Of a stretch of DNA of 64,000 bases, positions 34,371 through 43,533 are shown piece after piece. The translations under genes and the position numbers were made by a program. The stretch is from Hyphomonadaceae bacterium. GTDB taxonomy: Bacteria > Pseudomonadota > Alphaproteobacteria > Caulobacterales > Hyphomonadaceae. The notes below the pieces were generated by a model. That model saw only the letters and a program-made list of their open reading frames with translations. It made no database searches and had not been told where the DNA came from. The stretch's first letter is position 1; each line of letters opens with the position of its first letter. The DNA lies in contig JALHLU010000006.1 of the NCBI GenBank assembly GCA_022844345.1, positions 62,001 to 126,000 of the forward strand. Direction: 5' to 3'.

Positions 34371-34775
34371 ATGGACCTTTATCTCATAGGCGGCGCGTTC
34401 GTCATGGCCGCCACGACGTTTGTCCTGATCGCGCATCTCGCGCGGCCGGCCCCCAAGGGCGAGGACGATGCGCGTTCGACGTTTGCGTCCCTACCCGACT
34501 TTGATCCCGGCGAGGTCCACGCAAAGGACGGCGCAGCGATCAGCTACGATCCCGTGCGCAACCTGGTGACGATCTGGGACAAGGCCGGTGGCGCGCGTCT
34601 GGTCGATCCCGGCGGCGTTGCTGGCTGGCGCACGGAACCGCAGGTCGAACTCTATTCGGCAGCCAGCGATCGCAAGCCCTTCTTCTCCGTCGCCGTCATC
34701 AGCGGCAGCGAGCGCGCCGCCTGGCGCGACCGCCTGCAGGCAGCTTTTGGAGGGGAAAAAGAGGTCAGGTCGTGA
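34371..34775 (+). CDS. Small single-pass membrane protein, unknown
   Basis: 134 residues. One N-terminal helix (YLIGGAFVMAATTFVLIAHLA, about 4-24) lacks a cleavage site, so it is probably a membrane anchor. A ~105-residue soluble domain is rich in beta strands (ISYDPVRNLVTIWDKAGGARLVD, FFSVAVISGSERAAWRDRL). No family recognised. Its ribosome-binding site lies in a hairpin. It is convergent with rlmN, 13 bp apart. Confidence 0.7.
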   Translation: MDLYLIGGAFVMAATTFVLIAHLARPAPKGEDDARSTFASLPDFDPGEVHAKDGAAISYDPVRNLVTIWDKAGGARLVDPGGVAGWRTEPQVELYSAASDRKPFFSVAVISGSERAAWRDRLQAAFGGEKEVRS

Positions 34776-34788
34776 ACAGCAAAAAACT

Positions 34789-35970
34789 TCAGCTCCCGGC
34801 TGACGCTTCCTTCTCCGCCAGCCGCGCGGCAAGGCGCTCGCTGGCTTTCTGCTTCACGCTTTCGGAACGGAGCTGGCCGCAGGCAGCGAGAATGTCTCGG
34901 CCGCGCGGCGTCCGGATCGGGCTGGCATAGCCGGCCCGGTTGAGCACTTCAGCGAAAGCCTCAATCGTCTCCCAGTCGGAGCACTCATAAGTCGTGCCCG
35001 GCCAGGGATTGAACGGAATCAGGTTGATCTTGCTCGGCACGCCGCCGAGCAGCTTCACGAGGTCCTTCGCCTCGGCCAACGAGTCATTGACGCCCTTGAG
35101 CATCACATACTCGAACGTGACACGCTTGGAGTTCGACAGGCCGGGATAGGCCCGGATGGCGTCAAACAGCTCTTTCAAGTCGTACTTCTTGTTGATCGGA
35201 ACCAGCTCATCGCGAAGGTCATCGCGCGTGGCGTGCAGACTGATCGCAAGCCCCGCATCTGTCCTTTGCCCAAGCTCCGGAATTTTCGGCGCAACGCCAG
35301 CAGTCGACACCGTAATGCGGCGCTTGGAGATCGAGATGCCGTCGCCATCCGTGATCGTCTCGATCGCCTCGACCACATTGTCGAGATTGTAGAGCGGCTC
35401 GCCCATGCCCATGAAGACGATGTTGGTGAGCCTGCGATCGCCATCGTTGAGCGGCCGCTCGGCCGTGGGCCATTCTTCCAAGGCGTCACGCGCGATCATC
35501 ACCTGGTTGACGATCTCGGCAGCCGAGAGGTTTCGCACCAGCTTCTGCGTGCCGGTGTGGCAGAAAGTGCAGGTCAGCGTGCAGCCCACCTGGCTGGAGA
35601 CGCACAGCGCCCCTGCCTTGCCCACATCCGGAATGAAGACGCACTCGGCCTCGACATTTGGACCGTAACCGATCAGCCATTTGCGCGTGCCGTCGACCGA
35701 GACCTGCGCGGCGCTGATGTCTGCCCGCTCAAGCACGAACTTGTCGCCGAGAACCGCGCGCAGTTCCTTCGCCACATCGGTCATGCGGGAGAAATCCGTC
35801 GCGCCGTAATGGTAGATCCAGCGCCACAGCTGACTTGCGCGCATGCGCGCCTTCTTTTCCTCGACGCCTGCGCTGATCATGGCCTGCCGCAGGCCTTCCC
35901 TGCCCAAACCTGCGAGGTTCGAGACGACTGTCGGGGCCAGCTTGCGCGAAAGATCGAGTTCAACGGACAT
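34789..35970 (-). CDS. rlmN: Dual-specificity 23S rRNA/tRNA (adenine-C2)-methyltransferase
   Basis: Radical-SAM enzyme methylating A2503 of 23S rRNA and A37 of some tRNAs. The 393 residues contain the 4Fe-4S motif CxxxCxxC as CTLTCTFC (Cys130, 134, 137), the methyl-carrying Cys near residue 123 and the second catalytic Cys in the C-terminal [14 protein letters not shown]-type and [10 protein letters not shown] motifs complete the family signature. It appears monocistronic. Confidence 0.96.
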   Translation of the reverse strand: MSVELDLSRKLAPTVVSNLAGLGREGLRQAMISAGVEEKKARMRASQLWRWIYHYGATDFSRMTDVAKELRAVLGDKFVLERADISAAQVSVDGTRKWLIGYGPNVEAECVFIPDVGKAGALCVSSQVGCTLTCTFCHTGTQKLVRNLSAAEIVNQVMIARDALEEWPTAERPLNDGDRRLTNIVFMGMGEPLYNLDNVVEAIETITDGDGISISKRRITVSTAGVAPKIPELGQRTDAGLAISLHATRDDLRDELVPINKKYDLKELFDAIRAYPGLSNSKRVTFEYVMLKGVNDSLAEAKDLVKLLGGVPSKINLIPFNPWPGTTYECSDWETIEAFAEVLNRAGYASPIRTPRGRDILAACGQLRSESVKQKASERLAARLAEKEASAGS

Positions 35971-36108
35971 TTGCCGGGCTCATACCTGAAACGGGCCTGC
36001 TAGGCGATACCCGATGCTGCAGGCGCGAAACTCGCCTCTGTGGTTCGTGTTTTGGCGGATGCAGCGGATTGGGGCATGATCATCGCAACCAGTTCCTTGG
36101 GGGTGGAT

Positions 36109-37152
36109 ATGTCAAGTTTCAGGCGTCTCGTCCTGCTCGCAACCTGCGGCCTATCGCTCGCGGCCGCAGCGCACGCCCAGCCCGGGCTCAGCACCAAGCC
36201 GAATTATGACGGCATCTACAATGCAGACCGGATCGACGAATCCACCCAGCGCGATCTGGCTGCCCTGCACAAGACCGCAACGGATGCGCTCGCTGCGCAG
36301 GATTATGCGGCTGCGGAGAAGACGCTCGCTGATCTCGTGCGGCGCGAACCGACGACGCTGGACTCCAGCTTCCTGATGGGCGTCGCCAAGATCGGCCTTG
36401 GCAAGTGGGACGAGGCCCGCGCCCATCTCGAGAAGGCGGTGCGGATGGAGCCCAGGCGGCCCGAGCCCAAGTCGCGGCTCGCACTTGTCTATGCGAAGCT
36501 CAACGATACCGAAGGCGCAAAACGCCAGCGCGCCGACCTCGCCAGCCTAGATGCAGGCTGCAAGGGCACATGCCCCGACGCGACCTGGATCGCCGAGGGC
36601 CTTGCTGCGGTGGACCATGCGCTCACGACACCCGACGCAGCGCTCTCTGCCATCCTGGCTGGAAGCACGCCGGCGGCAACGCCGGTTGCGTCGGTGCAGG
36701 GATTCGACACCGGGAAGTACAGCCTGGTCGTCTTTGGCGGCACGGCTGATCTCTACGACGCGCTCACCCGCGAAGGCCGTTGCGCGCCCAAAGCGGCAGG
36801 CACGCCGCGCGAGCCATGCGCCCTAATCCTCTATCGCCCCGTCGTGGAGGAACCCGGTGGCGCGAACGCCAATTTCCGGCCCGTGTTCCGCGTCGAGTCA
36901 CGCACCTCGATCTGGGCCACGCTGAACGGCAAGCTGCAGAAGGTGAAGGTCGAGGACCTGTTCGCCGACACGGCAGATACCTTCACCGCGAAGGGCGTGA
37001 AGTTCCGGGCCGTCGCGCTCGTCGGTAATGCCGAGAACCGCGCCAACTGCACAGCTGGCCTGCCCTGCCTTGATGCGCTGGGCTCACAGGACATGTTCAG
37101 GATGTATGCGAGCATGCCAGACAACGTCGTGAAGGCGATCTGGGGAAATTAG
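36109..37152 (+). CDS. Exported TPR protein, unknown
   Basis: 347 residues. A signal peptide is visible (LLATCGLSLAAAAHAQ, cleavage after AHA). Tetratricopeptide-like helices follow in residues ~45-150 (ALAAQDYAAAEKTLADLV, FLMGVAKIGLGKWDEARAHLEKA). A C-terminal ~150-residue domain has cysteine pairs (CKGTC, CAPKA...PREPCALIL, NCTAGLPC). The start was moved from an upstream ATG to MSSFRRLVL. Probably periplasmic. No enzyme motif. Confidence 0.78.
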   Translation: MSSFRRLVLLATCGLSLAAAAHAQPGLSTKPNYDGIYNADRIDESTQRDLAALHKTATDALAAQDYAAAEKTLADLVRREPTTLDSSFLMGVAKIGLGKWDEARAHLEKAVRMEPRRPEPKSRLALVYAKLNDTEGAKRQRADLASLDAGCKGTCPDATWIAEGLAAVDHALTTPDAALSAILAGSTPAATPVASVQGFDTGKYSLVVFGGTADLYDALTREGRCAPKAAGTPREPCALILYRPVVEEPGGANANFRPVFRVESRTSIWATLNGKLQKVKVEDLFADTADTFTAKGVKFRAVALVGNAENRANCTAGLPCLDALGSQDMFRMYASMPDNVVKAIWGN

Positions 37153-37185
37153 GGTGACAGGAAACGGCCGCGCCATCTTGCGGCG

Positions 37186-37554
37186 CTAGTCTACCTCCGC
37201 CTTCATCTCGATGAACGGCTTGAAGCCGCCCCAGAACATGCGCTTGCCGTCGAAGGGCATCTTCGCCGGGTCGTACTTCATGTCGGGATCGGCCATCACC
37301 TTCCTCATTACCTCGTCGCGGTGCTTGCGGCTCCTGTAGACCGCGAAGGCGAAGACCACTGTCTCCCCCTCCTTCCGCTTCACGGCGCGATGGAAGTCTG
37401 TGCTCTTGCCCGCCGGCACATCATCGGCCGCCGCCTCCCAGTACATCAATGCGCCGTGCTTCATCCAGACCTTGCCGGCGCGGCGCGCTTCCTTCTTGTA
37501 GGCGTCCATTTTGGCTTCCGGCACAGGAAGGATGAATCCGTCGACATAGGCCAT
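37186..37554 (-). CDS. DUF1428 family protein
   Basis: 122-residue member of the DUF1428 family (dimeric alpha/beta barrel): MAYVDGFILPVPEAKMDAYKK at the N-terminus, YWEAAADDVPAGKSTDF in the middle, and FAVYRSRKHRDEVMRKVMADPDM with a final FDGKRMFWGGFK. Function unknown. Related folds are small oxygenases or ligand-binding proteins. Cytoplasmic. Confidence 0.92.
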   Translation of the reverse strand: MAYVDGFILPVPEAKMDAYKKEARRAGKVWMKHGALMYWEAAADDVPAGKSTDFHRAVKRKEGETVVFAFAVYRSRKHRDEVMRKVMADPDMKYDPAKMPFDGKRMFWGGFKPFIEMKAEVD

Positions 37555-37632
37555 GGGTGCGCCCCTCTCTGTCTCTGATCAGGCTGAACGATAACCAGCA
37601 TACGCTGCGGACAAGCGGCGCTCAGACGGCGC

Positions 37633-38142
37633 TCACTTGCAAAGCGACTTGGCCTTGTCGATGGCGTCGCGCGAGCCCTTGAGTGAGAAGTGGTACGCCG
37701 TCCGCGCGTCCTTGACCGAGGCTGCTTCGACACGCAGTTCCTGGCCCTTCTGCAGAGCGGCGATCAGCGTGCTGTCGCGATCTTCCTTCAGGAAGGCTTC
37801 CTGCCCCGTGGCGACCATCGCGAACCGGTCGCGGCCGACAATGGCTGTGGGGGCGATATCGGTGCGCAGGTTATAGCCCACGCGGAGGCTGACCTGCCCT
37901 TTCGACGCCCCGGATTTCCAGACGGCGACGTAGAAGACAACCTCGCCATGATCAGCCGCCTTTGGCGCCTTGTCGTTGGCCTCGACCGTCGCGAAACAGA
38001 CAAGGCTACGCCCCTCGCCCTCGGTATAGACGCGCCAGTCATTGTAGCGGCCGATCGCCTTCGAGTCGGCGGCAGCCGTCAGCAGCGTCAAAGCCGGCGC
38101 GGCAAACATGAGCCCGATCAGGACTATCACGCGCAAGGTCAT
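37633..38142 (-). CDS. Invasion-associated locus B (IalB)-like periplasmic protein
   Basis: 169 residues with an N-terminal signal peptide (VIVLIGLMFAAPALTLLTAAA). The domain is of the IalB type: WRVYTEGEGRSLVCF, GEVVFYVAVWKSG, VSLRVGYNLRTD and GSRDAIDKAKSLC. The Cys near the middle and the final Cys are in family positions. Named for Bartonella invasion, but in free-living alphaproteobacteria these are common envelope proteins of unknown role. Confidence 0.82.
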   Translation of the reverse strand: MTLRVIVLIGLMFAAPALTLLTAAADSKAIGRYNDWRVYTEGEGRSLVCFATVEANDKAPKAADHGEVVFYVAVWKSGASKGQVSLRVGYNLRTDIAPTAIVGRDRFAMVATGQEAFLKEDRDSTLIAALQKGQELRVEAASVKDARTAYHFSLKGSRDAIDKAKSLCK

Positions 38143-38253
38143 GCCTATCTCCCAACCATCCTGTTATAGCAGGGAATACGGACGAAATTTGACACCAGGC
38201 TTGAGGCAGGCAGTTGCAGCTGCAATTTGCCCTCACGACACTCGCGCGGAACC

Positions 38254-38820
38254 CTAGCGCGGCGCGCGCTTGGCCAGGATGCGTTGCAACGTGCGTCGAT
38301 GCATGTTCAGGCGGCGCGCCGTTTCGGACACGTTGTGATTGCACAGTTCGTACACGCGCTGGATGTGCTCCCAGCGCACGCGATCTGCCGACATCGGGTT
38401 TTCCGGCGGTTCAGGCCGGTCGGAGCGGCCTGTCAGCAGGGCGTTCACAACGTCGTCGATGTCAGCTGGCTTGGGCAGGTAGTCGATCGCGCCGGCCTTC
38501 ACAGCGGCAACCGCTGTCGAGATGGCGCCATAACCGGTGAGGATGACGGCGTGCATGTCTTCGCGGGCGCGCTGCAGGGCTTCGACAACTTCGAGCCCGG
38601 AACCGTCCTCCAGCCGGAGATCGACAACCGCGAAAGCAGGCGTCTGCTTCTTCAGCTGTTCCTTCGCCTCGGCGACCGAGCCAACAGCAGCAACCAGAAA
38701 GCCGCGCTGGCTGAGAGCGCGCGCAAGACGCGCCCGGAACGGGGCGTCGTCGTCGAGCACCAGGAGGGACTTGTCCTCAAGCGCTGCAACACGCGGGTCG
38801 GATTCGACGGATTCTTCCAC
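38254..38820 (-). CDS. regA: Redox response regulator RegA/PrrA/ActR family
   Basis: 188-residue response regulator. The receiver domain starts LLVLDDDAPFR with phospho-acceptor Asp67 (VVDLRL), and Lys is in LPKPADIDD. A Pro-rich hinge (RPEPPENPMS) is followed by the Fis-type helix-turn-helix (NVSETARRLNMHRRTLQRIL), almost invariant in RegA/PrrA. With RegB it controls respiration, carbon and nitrogen fixation and other redox genes. The start is a GTG with a GGGAG site. The longer frame upstream is not coding in style. It lies 156 bp downstream of regB, so it may have its own promoter. Confidence 0.94.
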   Translation of the reverse strand: MEESVESDPRVAALEDKSLLVLDDDAPFRARLARALSQRGFLVAAVGSVAEAKEQLKKQTPAFAVVDLRLEDGSGLEVVEALQRAREDMHAVILTGYGAISTAVAAVKAGAIDYLPKPADIDDVVNALLTGRSDRPEPPENPMSADRVRWEHIQRVYELCNHNVSETARRLNMHRRTLQRILAKRAPR

Positions 38821-38976
38821 CCAGAAACTCCCGCTGCGGCTTGTGTTGCCGGCAATATAAGGGGTGCGACGAAATAGACCACCCTGCGGATTTGTCCACC
38901 CGCCGGGTGGGAAATCGAATGTCCGGGAGTTCCCCGGGGTCATGTATTGGCATTCCACGAATATCTTGCGGAAACC

Positions 38977-40377
38977 CTACCCTTCAATCCAACCCTCCGG
39001 CGCCTCAATGGCGGCGCGCGGCCAGGTGACGCGAACAACCGCCCCCTTTGCAGGCAGCTGACGGTTATACGGCGTCACGCGAGCGCCGGTTCTCTCTAGC
39101 AGGGTGCACGCTATGAAGAAGCCCAGACCCATGCCGCCGCCGCGCTGTTCGATACGGCGTTCGCTGAAATAGGGTTCGCCTAGCTTCGCCAACACGGAGG
39201 GCGCAAAGCCCGGCCCGTCGTCAGTGATGTAGATGCGCACTTCGTCGTTCGACCAGCGGGCGTTCACGTTCACTTCGCGCGTAGCGAAACTTGCGGCGTT
39301 TTCGACGAACGCGCCAAGGGCATGGATGATTTCGGGCTTGCGGATCACATCCGGCGGCTTTTCGGCCGCAGCGCCGCCGCTCAGCGGCGAAGATGAACAC
39401 TGGATGTGTATGCCCGTGGCCCTGTGGGGTTCAACCACCTCGTCAAGCAGGCCCGGCAGGGTTGCGCGCGCCATGGCGGCGTCGGTCATGTGCCGGCGCT
39501 GCGAAATCTGCTTCAGGATCGCGCGGCAGCGTTCGGACTGATCGACGATGAGTTCCACATCCTCACGTGCGGGATGACCGGCCTTGATGCTGCGGCCAAG
39601 CTCCCGCGCCGCGAGATGAATGGTGGCGAGCGGAGTTCCCAGCTCGTGCGCCGTCGCGGCGGCAAGCGCGCCAAGGGCCGAAAGCTGCTGTTCGCGCGCC
39701 AGCACCGCCTGCACGGCGTCCAGCGCCGACACGAGATGTGCCTCGTCCCGCCCGGTGCGCCAGGCCGAAACCGTGAAGAAGACCAGCCCGATCGAGACCG
39801 CCGCCAGCTGTCCGGCCAGATAGATGGGCGGCAGGGTCAGGTCCTCGCCCGCGATCCACGGCAGACGCATCCCCCACATCCACATGCCCGCGCAGCACAG
39901 AAGCGCCAGCACCGCCAGCATCGCGGCGTAAGCGGGCAGCAGGCGCGAGGCGCCGACCGTTACGGGCGCAAGGATCATCAGCAGGAAGGGGTTGTGCAGC
40001 CCGCCCGTAAGACCGATCAATACGGAGACCTGCACCGTATCGAACGCCAGCTGCCCTGCCGTTTCCGAGGGCGAGGACAGGTGCTGGGACGGGAACACCG
40101 CCATCAGCGCCACATTGAGCCAGGCTGAAGCCCCCACCGCCGCAAGGCAGGCGGCAAGCGGCAACTCGAACCGCAGGCCGTAGTGAACAAACAGGACGGC
40201 GGCGGCCTGGCCCACAATCGCCATCCAGCGCAAGCTGACCAGGGTACGCAGGCGCGTACGCCCGAAGGCGGCGCCAACGCTGCGCAACGCCTCATCGCGC
40301 GCAGGTTCCGCCAGCGAGGTGGACGGAAGGTTTGCGCGCGGGGCCTGATCCAGTCCGGTTGTTTCGTTCGCCTGCAT
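38977..40377 (-). CDS. regB: Redox sensor histidine kinase RegB/PrrB family
   Basis: 466 residues. Six membrane helices span roughly residues 50-205. The quinone-site heptapeptide is GGLHNPF at 125-131, where Rhodobacter has GGLNNPF. The H-box AAATAHELGTPLATI has phospho-acceptor His244, the redox-sensing cysteine is Cys284 in SERCRAIL, and the ATPase domain has DDGPGFAP and GGGMGLGFF. It senses the ubiquinone pool and the disulfide state and phosphorylates RegA. It is divergent from the Sco-type gene. Confidence 0.94.
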   Translation of the reverse strand: MQANETTGLDQAPRANLPSTSLAEPARDEALRSVGAAFGRTRLRTLVSLRWMAIVGQAAAVLFVHYGLRFELPLAACLAAVGASAWLNVALMAVFPSQHLSSPSETAGQLAFDTVQVSVLIGLTGGLHNPFLLMILAPVTVGASRLLPAYAAMLAVLALLCCAGMWMWGMRLPWIAGEDLTLPPIYLAGQLAAVSIGLVFFTVSAWRTGRDEAHLVSALDAVQAVLAREQQLSALGALAAATAHELGTPLATIHLAARELGRSIKAGHPAREDVELIVDQSERCRAILKQISQRRHMTDAAMARATLPGLLDEVVEPHRATGIHIQCSSSPLSGGAAAEKPPDVIRKPEIIHALGAFVENAASFATREVNVNARWSNDEVRIYITDDGPGFAPSVLAKLGEPYFSERRIEQRGGGMGLGFFIACTLLERTGARVTPYNRQLPAKGAVVRVTWPRAAIEAPEGWIEG

Positions 40378-40451
40378 GGCTCTCGAAGGATGCACGGTAA
40401 CGTCAACGCGCCGCAATTGGCTTTTTGCGCCAGCATGTGCATATCCGGCGG

Positions 40452-41051
40452 ATGCGCATCCTGTCTCGTATTTCCGTACTTGCCCTGGCGCTGGCTGTGG
40501 CGGCCTGTGGCGCTCCACGCGGCGATGAAGCCGCCATCGCCGCCTGCAAGAGCCGCTCTTCGGCGGCTATCGGCGGACCGTTCCAACTGACTTCGCACAC
40601 CGGGGCAGCGGTCACGGAAGCCACCTTCAAGGGCCGCAAGGCGCTGGTCTTCTTCGGCTACACCTACTGCCCCGACATCTGCCCTGTGGTGCTGTTCAAC
40701 GTCGGCAAGGCCATGGAGGACGTGCCGGAAGACAAGCGCCCGGTCACCCTCTTCATCTCCGTCGACCCTGCCCGCGACACGCTGGAGACCCTTGGTCAGT
40801 ACATCCGGTCCAACGGCTTCCCAAAGGACATTGTCGGCCTCACGGGCACGATGGATGAACTCAAGGCGGTGAACGCCGCCTTCAAGACGCCCGGCTTTGC
40901 CCGTGGCGAGGATTCCGACAGCGCCGGCGGCTATCTCGTCAGTCACGCCTCGTGGCTCTACATGATGAACGAGGACTGGACCCTGGACACGTTCTTCAAC
41001 GACACCGCATCGCCAGCGGAAATTGCGCGCTGCATCAACCTGCTGTCTTGA
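40452..41051 (+). CDS. Sco1/SenC family copper chaperone, lipoprotein
   Basis: 199-residue lipoprotein (lipobox VAAC, Cys19) with a thioredoxin-like Sco domain. Copper ligands are all present: Cys73 and Cys77 in YTYCPDICP, and His165 in LVSHASW. It delivers copper to the Cu-A site of cytochrome oxidase in the periplasm. Its place beside regB matches the senC position in Rhodobacter, though here it is divergent. The 3' end overlaps the convergent glycosyltransferase gene by 17 bp. Confidence 0.92.
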   Translation: MRILSRISVLALALAVAACGAPRGDEAAIAACKSRSSAAIGGPFQLTSHTGAAVTEATFKGRKALVFFGYTYCPDICPVVLFNVGKAMEDVPEDKRPVTLFISVDPARDTLETLGQYIRSNGFPKDIVGLTGTMDELKAVNAAFKTPGFARGEDSDSAGGYLVSHASWLYMMNEDWTLDTFFNDTASPAEIARCINLLS

Positions 41052-41988
41052 GACGCTGAGCCTTGGGCAGCCGTGCTGCGCCATAGAAGCGCGGCTTGAT
41101 CACCGGAAACCACAACAGCTTGCCCACGCCCTCGACGAACCGACGGTAGGCGATCGCGCGCCTGCGCGTCTTGCCCAGATAGCTGCCGGCCGCCAACCCG
41201 CCGAACACCAGGGTCTGCGCAAGGCCAACCGCCATCCAGAACCCTATCGCCGGATAGTCCCGCTTGTGGGCCGACCACGCCTGCGTCGCCGGCCCCTGCC
41301 CGTAAGCGAAGGCGCGCCGCAGCGTGTAGGACAACGTAACGCGCGAAGGTTCAGGCGTCTCCCACACCCACGCGCCCGGCGCCCAGGCAAAGCGCGCGCC
41401 TGCGGCCGACATCGCCTGGAACAGAAGATCATCCTCCCCGCCAATCTCGTTGCGCGTCGCCGAGAACGGCTCGGCGTTGGGAAGCGCAGCGCGGCGGATG
41501 AGGCTGCAGCCGCATCCATAGAAGCGGTCGATCGGGCCTTCAGCATGGCCGGGATCGCGCGCAAAGAAGGCTTCGAAATACGCGCGATGATCGCGCGGCG
41601 GTTCTGACAGCTTCGTGCGCACCGGCCCGAACACGACATCAGCCTTTTCCGCAACCTGCACGCGCACAAGTTCGGAGAGCCAGGTTGACGGTGCGATCTC
41701 GTCATCGTCGAGGAAGGCAATCAGTTCGCCACGCGCGGCGCGCAGGCCGGCATTGCGCGCATTGGCGACGCCCGCGCGAGGTTCGTGGCAGACGACAATA
41801 CGTGGATCATCAAGACCACGCAGCGGCGCCAGCGCCGATCCTTCCGGGTCATTGTCGACCAGCACGATTTCGAACGGCGCATCGCACGCCTGCGCCAGCG
41901 CAGATCGCGCCGCCTCCACAGCCCGCTCCGGCCTACGAAAAGTCGGAATGATGATCGAGACAGCCGGGGTCATGACGGCTGGCAGCAT
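41035..41988 (-). CDS. Glycosyltransferase family 2
   Basis: 317 residues with a GT-A fold: VSIIIPTFRRPERAVEAARS, nucleotide-binding EIVLVDNDPEGS, GVANARNAGLRAARGELIAFLDDD (DxD-type metal site) and a GGEDDLLF motif. A C-terminal hydrophobic stretch (IGFWMAVGLAQTLVFGGLAAGSYL) suggests membrane association. It probably adds a sugar to a surface glycan or lipid. Two ATG starts are 15 bp apart, neither with a clear ribosome-binding site. No other glycan genes are adjacent. Confidence 0.88.
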   Translation of the reverse strand: MLPAVMTPAVSIIIPTFRRPERAVEAARSALAQACDAPFEIVLVDNDPEGSALAPLRGLDDPRIVVCHEPRAGVANARNAGLRAARGELIAFLDDDEIAPSTWLSELVRVQVAEKADVVFGPVRTKLSEPPRDHRAYFEAFFARDPGHAEGPIDRFYGCGCSLIRRAALPNAEPFSATRNEIGGEDDLLFQAMSAAGARFAWAPGAWVWETPEPSRVTLSYTLRRAFAYGQGPATQAWSAHKRDYPAIGFWMAVGLAQTLVFGGLAAGSYLGKTRRRAIAYRRFVEGVGKLLWFPVIKPRFYGAARLPKAQRLKTAG

Positions 41989-42069
41989 AGCCGCGTCTGG
42001 TTGCGGTCCCGTTTACGGGCCTGCAACCCTGTTTTGGTGCGGAATCACGGCCGTACGGCCAACCCACGC

Positions 42070-42600
42070 CTATTCAGCGCCGGACGGCCGGACGATCTGT
42101 GGGCCGAGATTCTGCGAGACCTGGCGGGCATCGAAGGCGCTCGGATCATCACCCTTGGGCCCGCGCTTCATGACAATTTCGGCGATGGCCTCGTAGCGCG
42201 TCACCTCTTCATAGGTCGACGGCGTCCAGTACGGCTCCCAAGCGCCAATCCAGCCGAAGCGCGGTGAGAAATAATAGTACGACAGGCGCGAGTTGAGGTG
42301 GCCGCCATAGCTGCGCAGGCGGCTGTCCTTGTCGGTGTCGCGATCCACGATGGTGAACACGTCATAGCCGCTCTGCAGCGTGAGTTCGGCGGCGCGGAAC
42401 AGGAGGTAGTTCTCGACCGTGTCGCGCTCGGTCATCGAGTTGCCCTTGAACGAGATGCGATAGCGGTCGTTCTCGATCTTCTGTTCCGAATAGCCGCGAT
42501 CATAGCCGGCCGCAGGCTGGTAGGGCGTCGGGCCGGATTCGCATGCGGCCAGCAGGGTCGCAGCGGCGACCACAGAAACGGCAAGGATTTTCCTGAACAT
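42070..42600 (-). CDS. CC0125/CC1285 family lipoprotein
   Basis: 176-residue lipoprotein (signal ends LLAAC, lipobox Cys20). The family pattern known from Caulobacter is visible: GYSEQKIENDRYRISFKGNSMTERD, then VENYLLFRAAELTLQSGYDVFTIV. The C-terminal third contains an aromatic-rich YYYFSPRFGWIGAWEPYW stretch. Function unknown, envelope-located. The start is the ATG of MFRKIL. Confidence 0.85.
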   Translation of the reverse strand: MFRKILAVSVVAAATLLAACESGPTPYQPAAGYDRGYSEQKIENDRYRISFKGNSMTERDTVENYLLFRAAELTLQSGYDVFTIVDRDTDKDSRLRSYGGHLNSRLSYYYFSPRFGWIGAWEPYWTPSTYEEVTRYEAIAEIVMKRGPKGDDPSAFDARQVSQNLGPQIVRPSGAE

Positions 42601-42678
42601 TTGGCAGCCTCCACAGGGCGCGATCTCACACCCTTTGAGATAGGAAGGCAAACCTGAACGGCAAATGACTGCGGCAGC

Positions 42679-43512
42679 CTATCGCGGCGGCCCAAGGAAT
42701 TCCTGCAGCAAACTGGTCAGCAGACCCGGCCGCTGGACGTTCGAGCCATGGCCGGTCATCGGCAAGGCCACAAAGCGGGCGCCGGGGATTTCCTGCGCCA
42801 TGCGCCGGCCCCCGCCGATATTGGGATCCTGCTCCCCCACAGCCACAAGGGTTGGCATGGCGATGCCGGAAAGACCTTCGATCCAGTCGGGATGTCCACG
42901 CAGGGCGCGGGCGTTGAAGCCCCTTGCTTCAGGATAGGTCATCGCGGTCCATGCCGGATCGCGCGGCGGGGTTGGAATGCCGGCGGCGGTGCGAAGGCGC
43001 TCGGCCTCTTCCGCGCCCGCCAACCGCTCGGCTTCGGGCGCGGGCGGGGCGCCTGTCGCGTCGAACAGGACCAGGCCGTCGAGGCGCCGGGGCTCGTCGA
43101 GCGCCATGCGCACGGCCACGCGCGAGCCGAAAGCAAGGCCGCAGACAACCGCCGTTGTGACGCCGGCGGCGTCCATCACCGCAAAGGCATCGTCGCGGAA
43201 GATCTCGAATGTGTGCGACTCCGGCGCGCCGGTTTCGCTGTCGCCCGTGCCGCGACGGTCGTGCAGCAGCACGCGGTGTGTGGCCGTTAGCGGGGCAACG
43301 ATCGCGTCCCACACGGCCATCGCCTGCCCGCCGCCATTGCAGAATAGGATGGCAGGGCCGCCGGACGGACTTGAGTCGCGCCACGCGATGCGCACGCCGT
43401 CTTTGGCGGTTGCACGGCGAACGACGCGGAAGGCGGCGGGATCAGATTGCATGCCGGTTGCGCAAGCGCTGGCGGCGAACAAGGCGGCGCCGAGGAAGGT
43501 TCTCCTGTCCAT
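42679..43512 (-). CDS. Alpha/beta-hydrolase-fold protein without nucleophile serine
   Basis: 277 residues. A twin-arginine signal with a possible lipobox (DRRTFLGAALFAASAC) precedes an alpha/beta-hydrolase fold: oxyanion turn CNGGGQAM, LLHDRRGTGDS and the nucleophile elbow CGLAFGSR at ~124-131. The elbow should read G-x-S-x-G but has Ala127 (codon GCT) in the serine place. The acid (GEQDPN) and terminal His (MTGHGSN) are retained. It may be a pseudo-enzyme or use another residue. It precedes the aldehyde dehydrogenase stop by 21 bp and is probably co-transcribed. Confidence 0.82.
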   Translation of the reverse strand: MDRRTFLGAALFAASACATGMQSDPAAFRVVRRATAKDGVRIAWRDSSPSGGPAILFCNGGGQAMAVWDAIVAPLTATHRVLLHDRRGTGDSETGAPESHTFEIFRDDAFAVMDAAGVTTAVVCGLAFGSRVAVRMALDEPRRLDGLVLFDATGAPPAPEAERLAGAEEAERLRTAAGIPTPPRDPAWTAMTYPEARGFNARALRGHPDWIEGLSGIAMPTLVAVGEQDPNIGGGRRMAQEIPGARFVALPMTGHGSNVQRPGLLTSLLQEFLGPPR

Positions 43513-43533
43513 CGGCGCCGCCCCTTTTCTCGC

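Noticed and set aside
32973-34436. 487-codon minus-strand frame opposite the Kelch gene
   Set aside because: It is a shadow of the Kelch-repeat gene, whose repeats and leader are clear on the plus strand.
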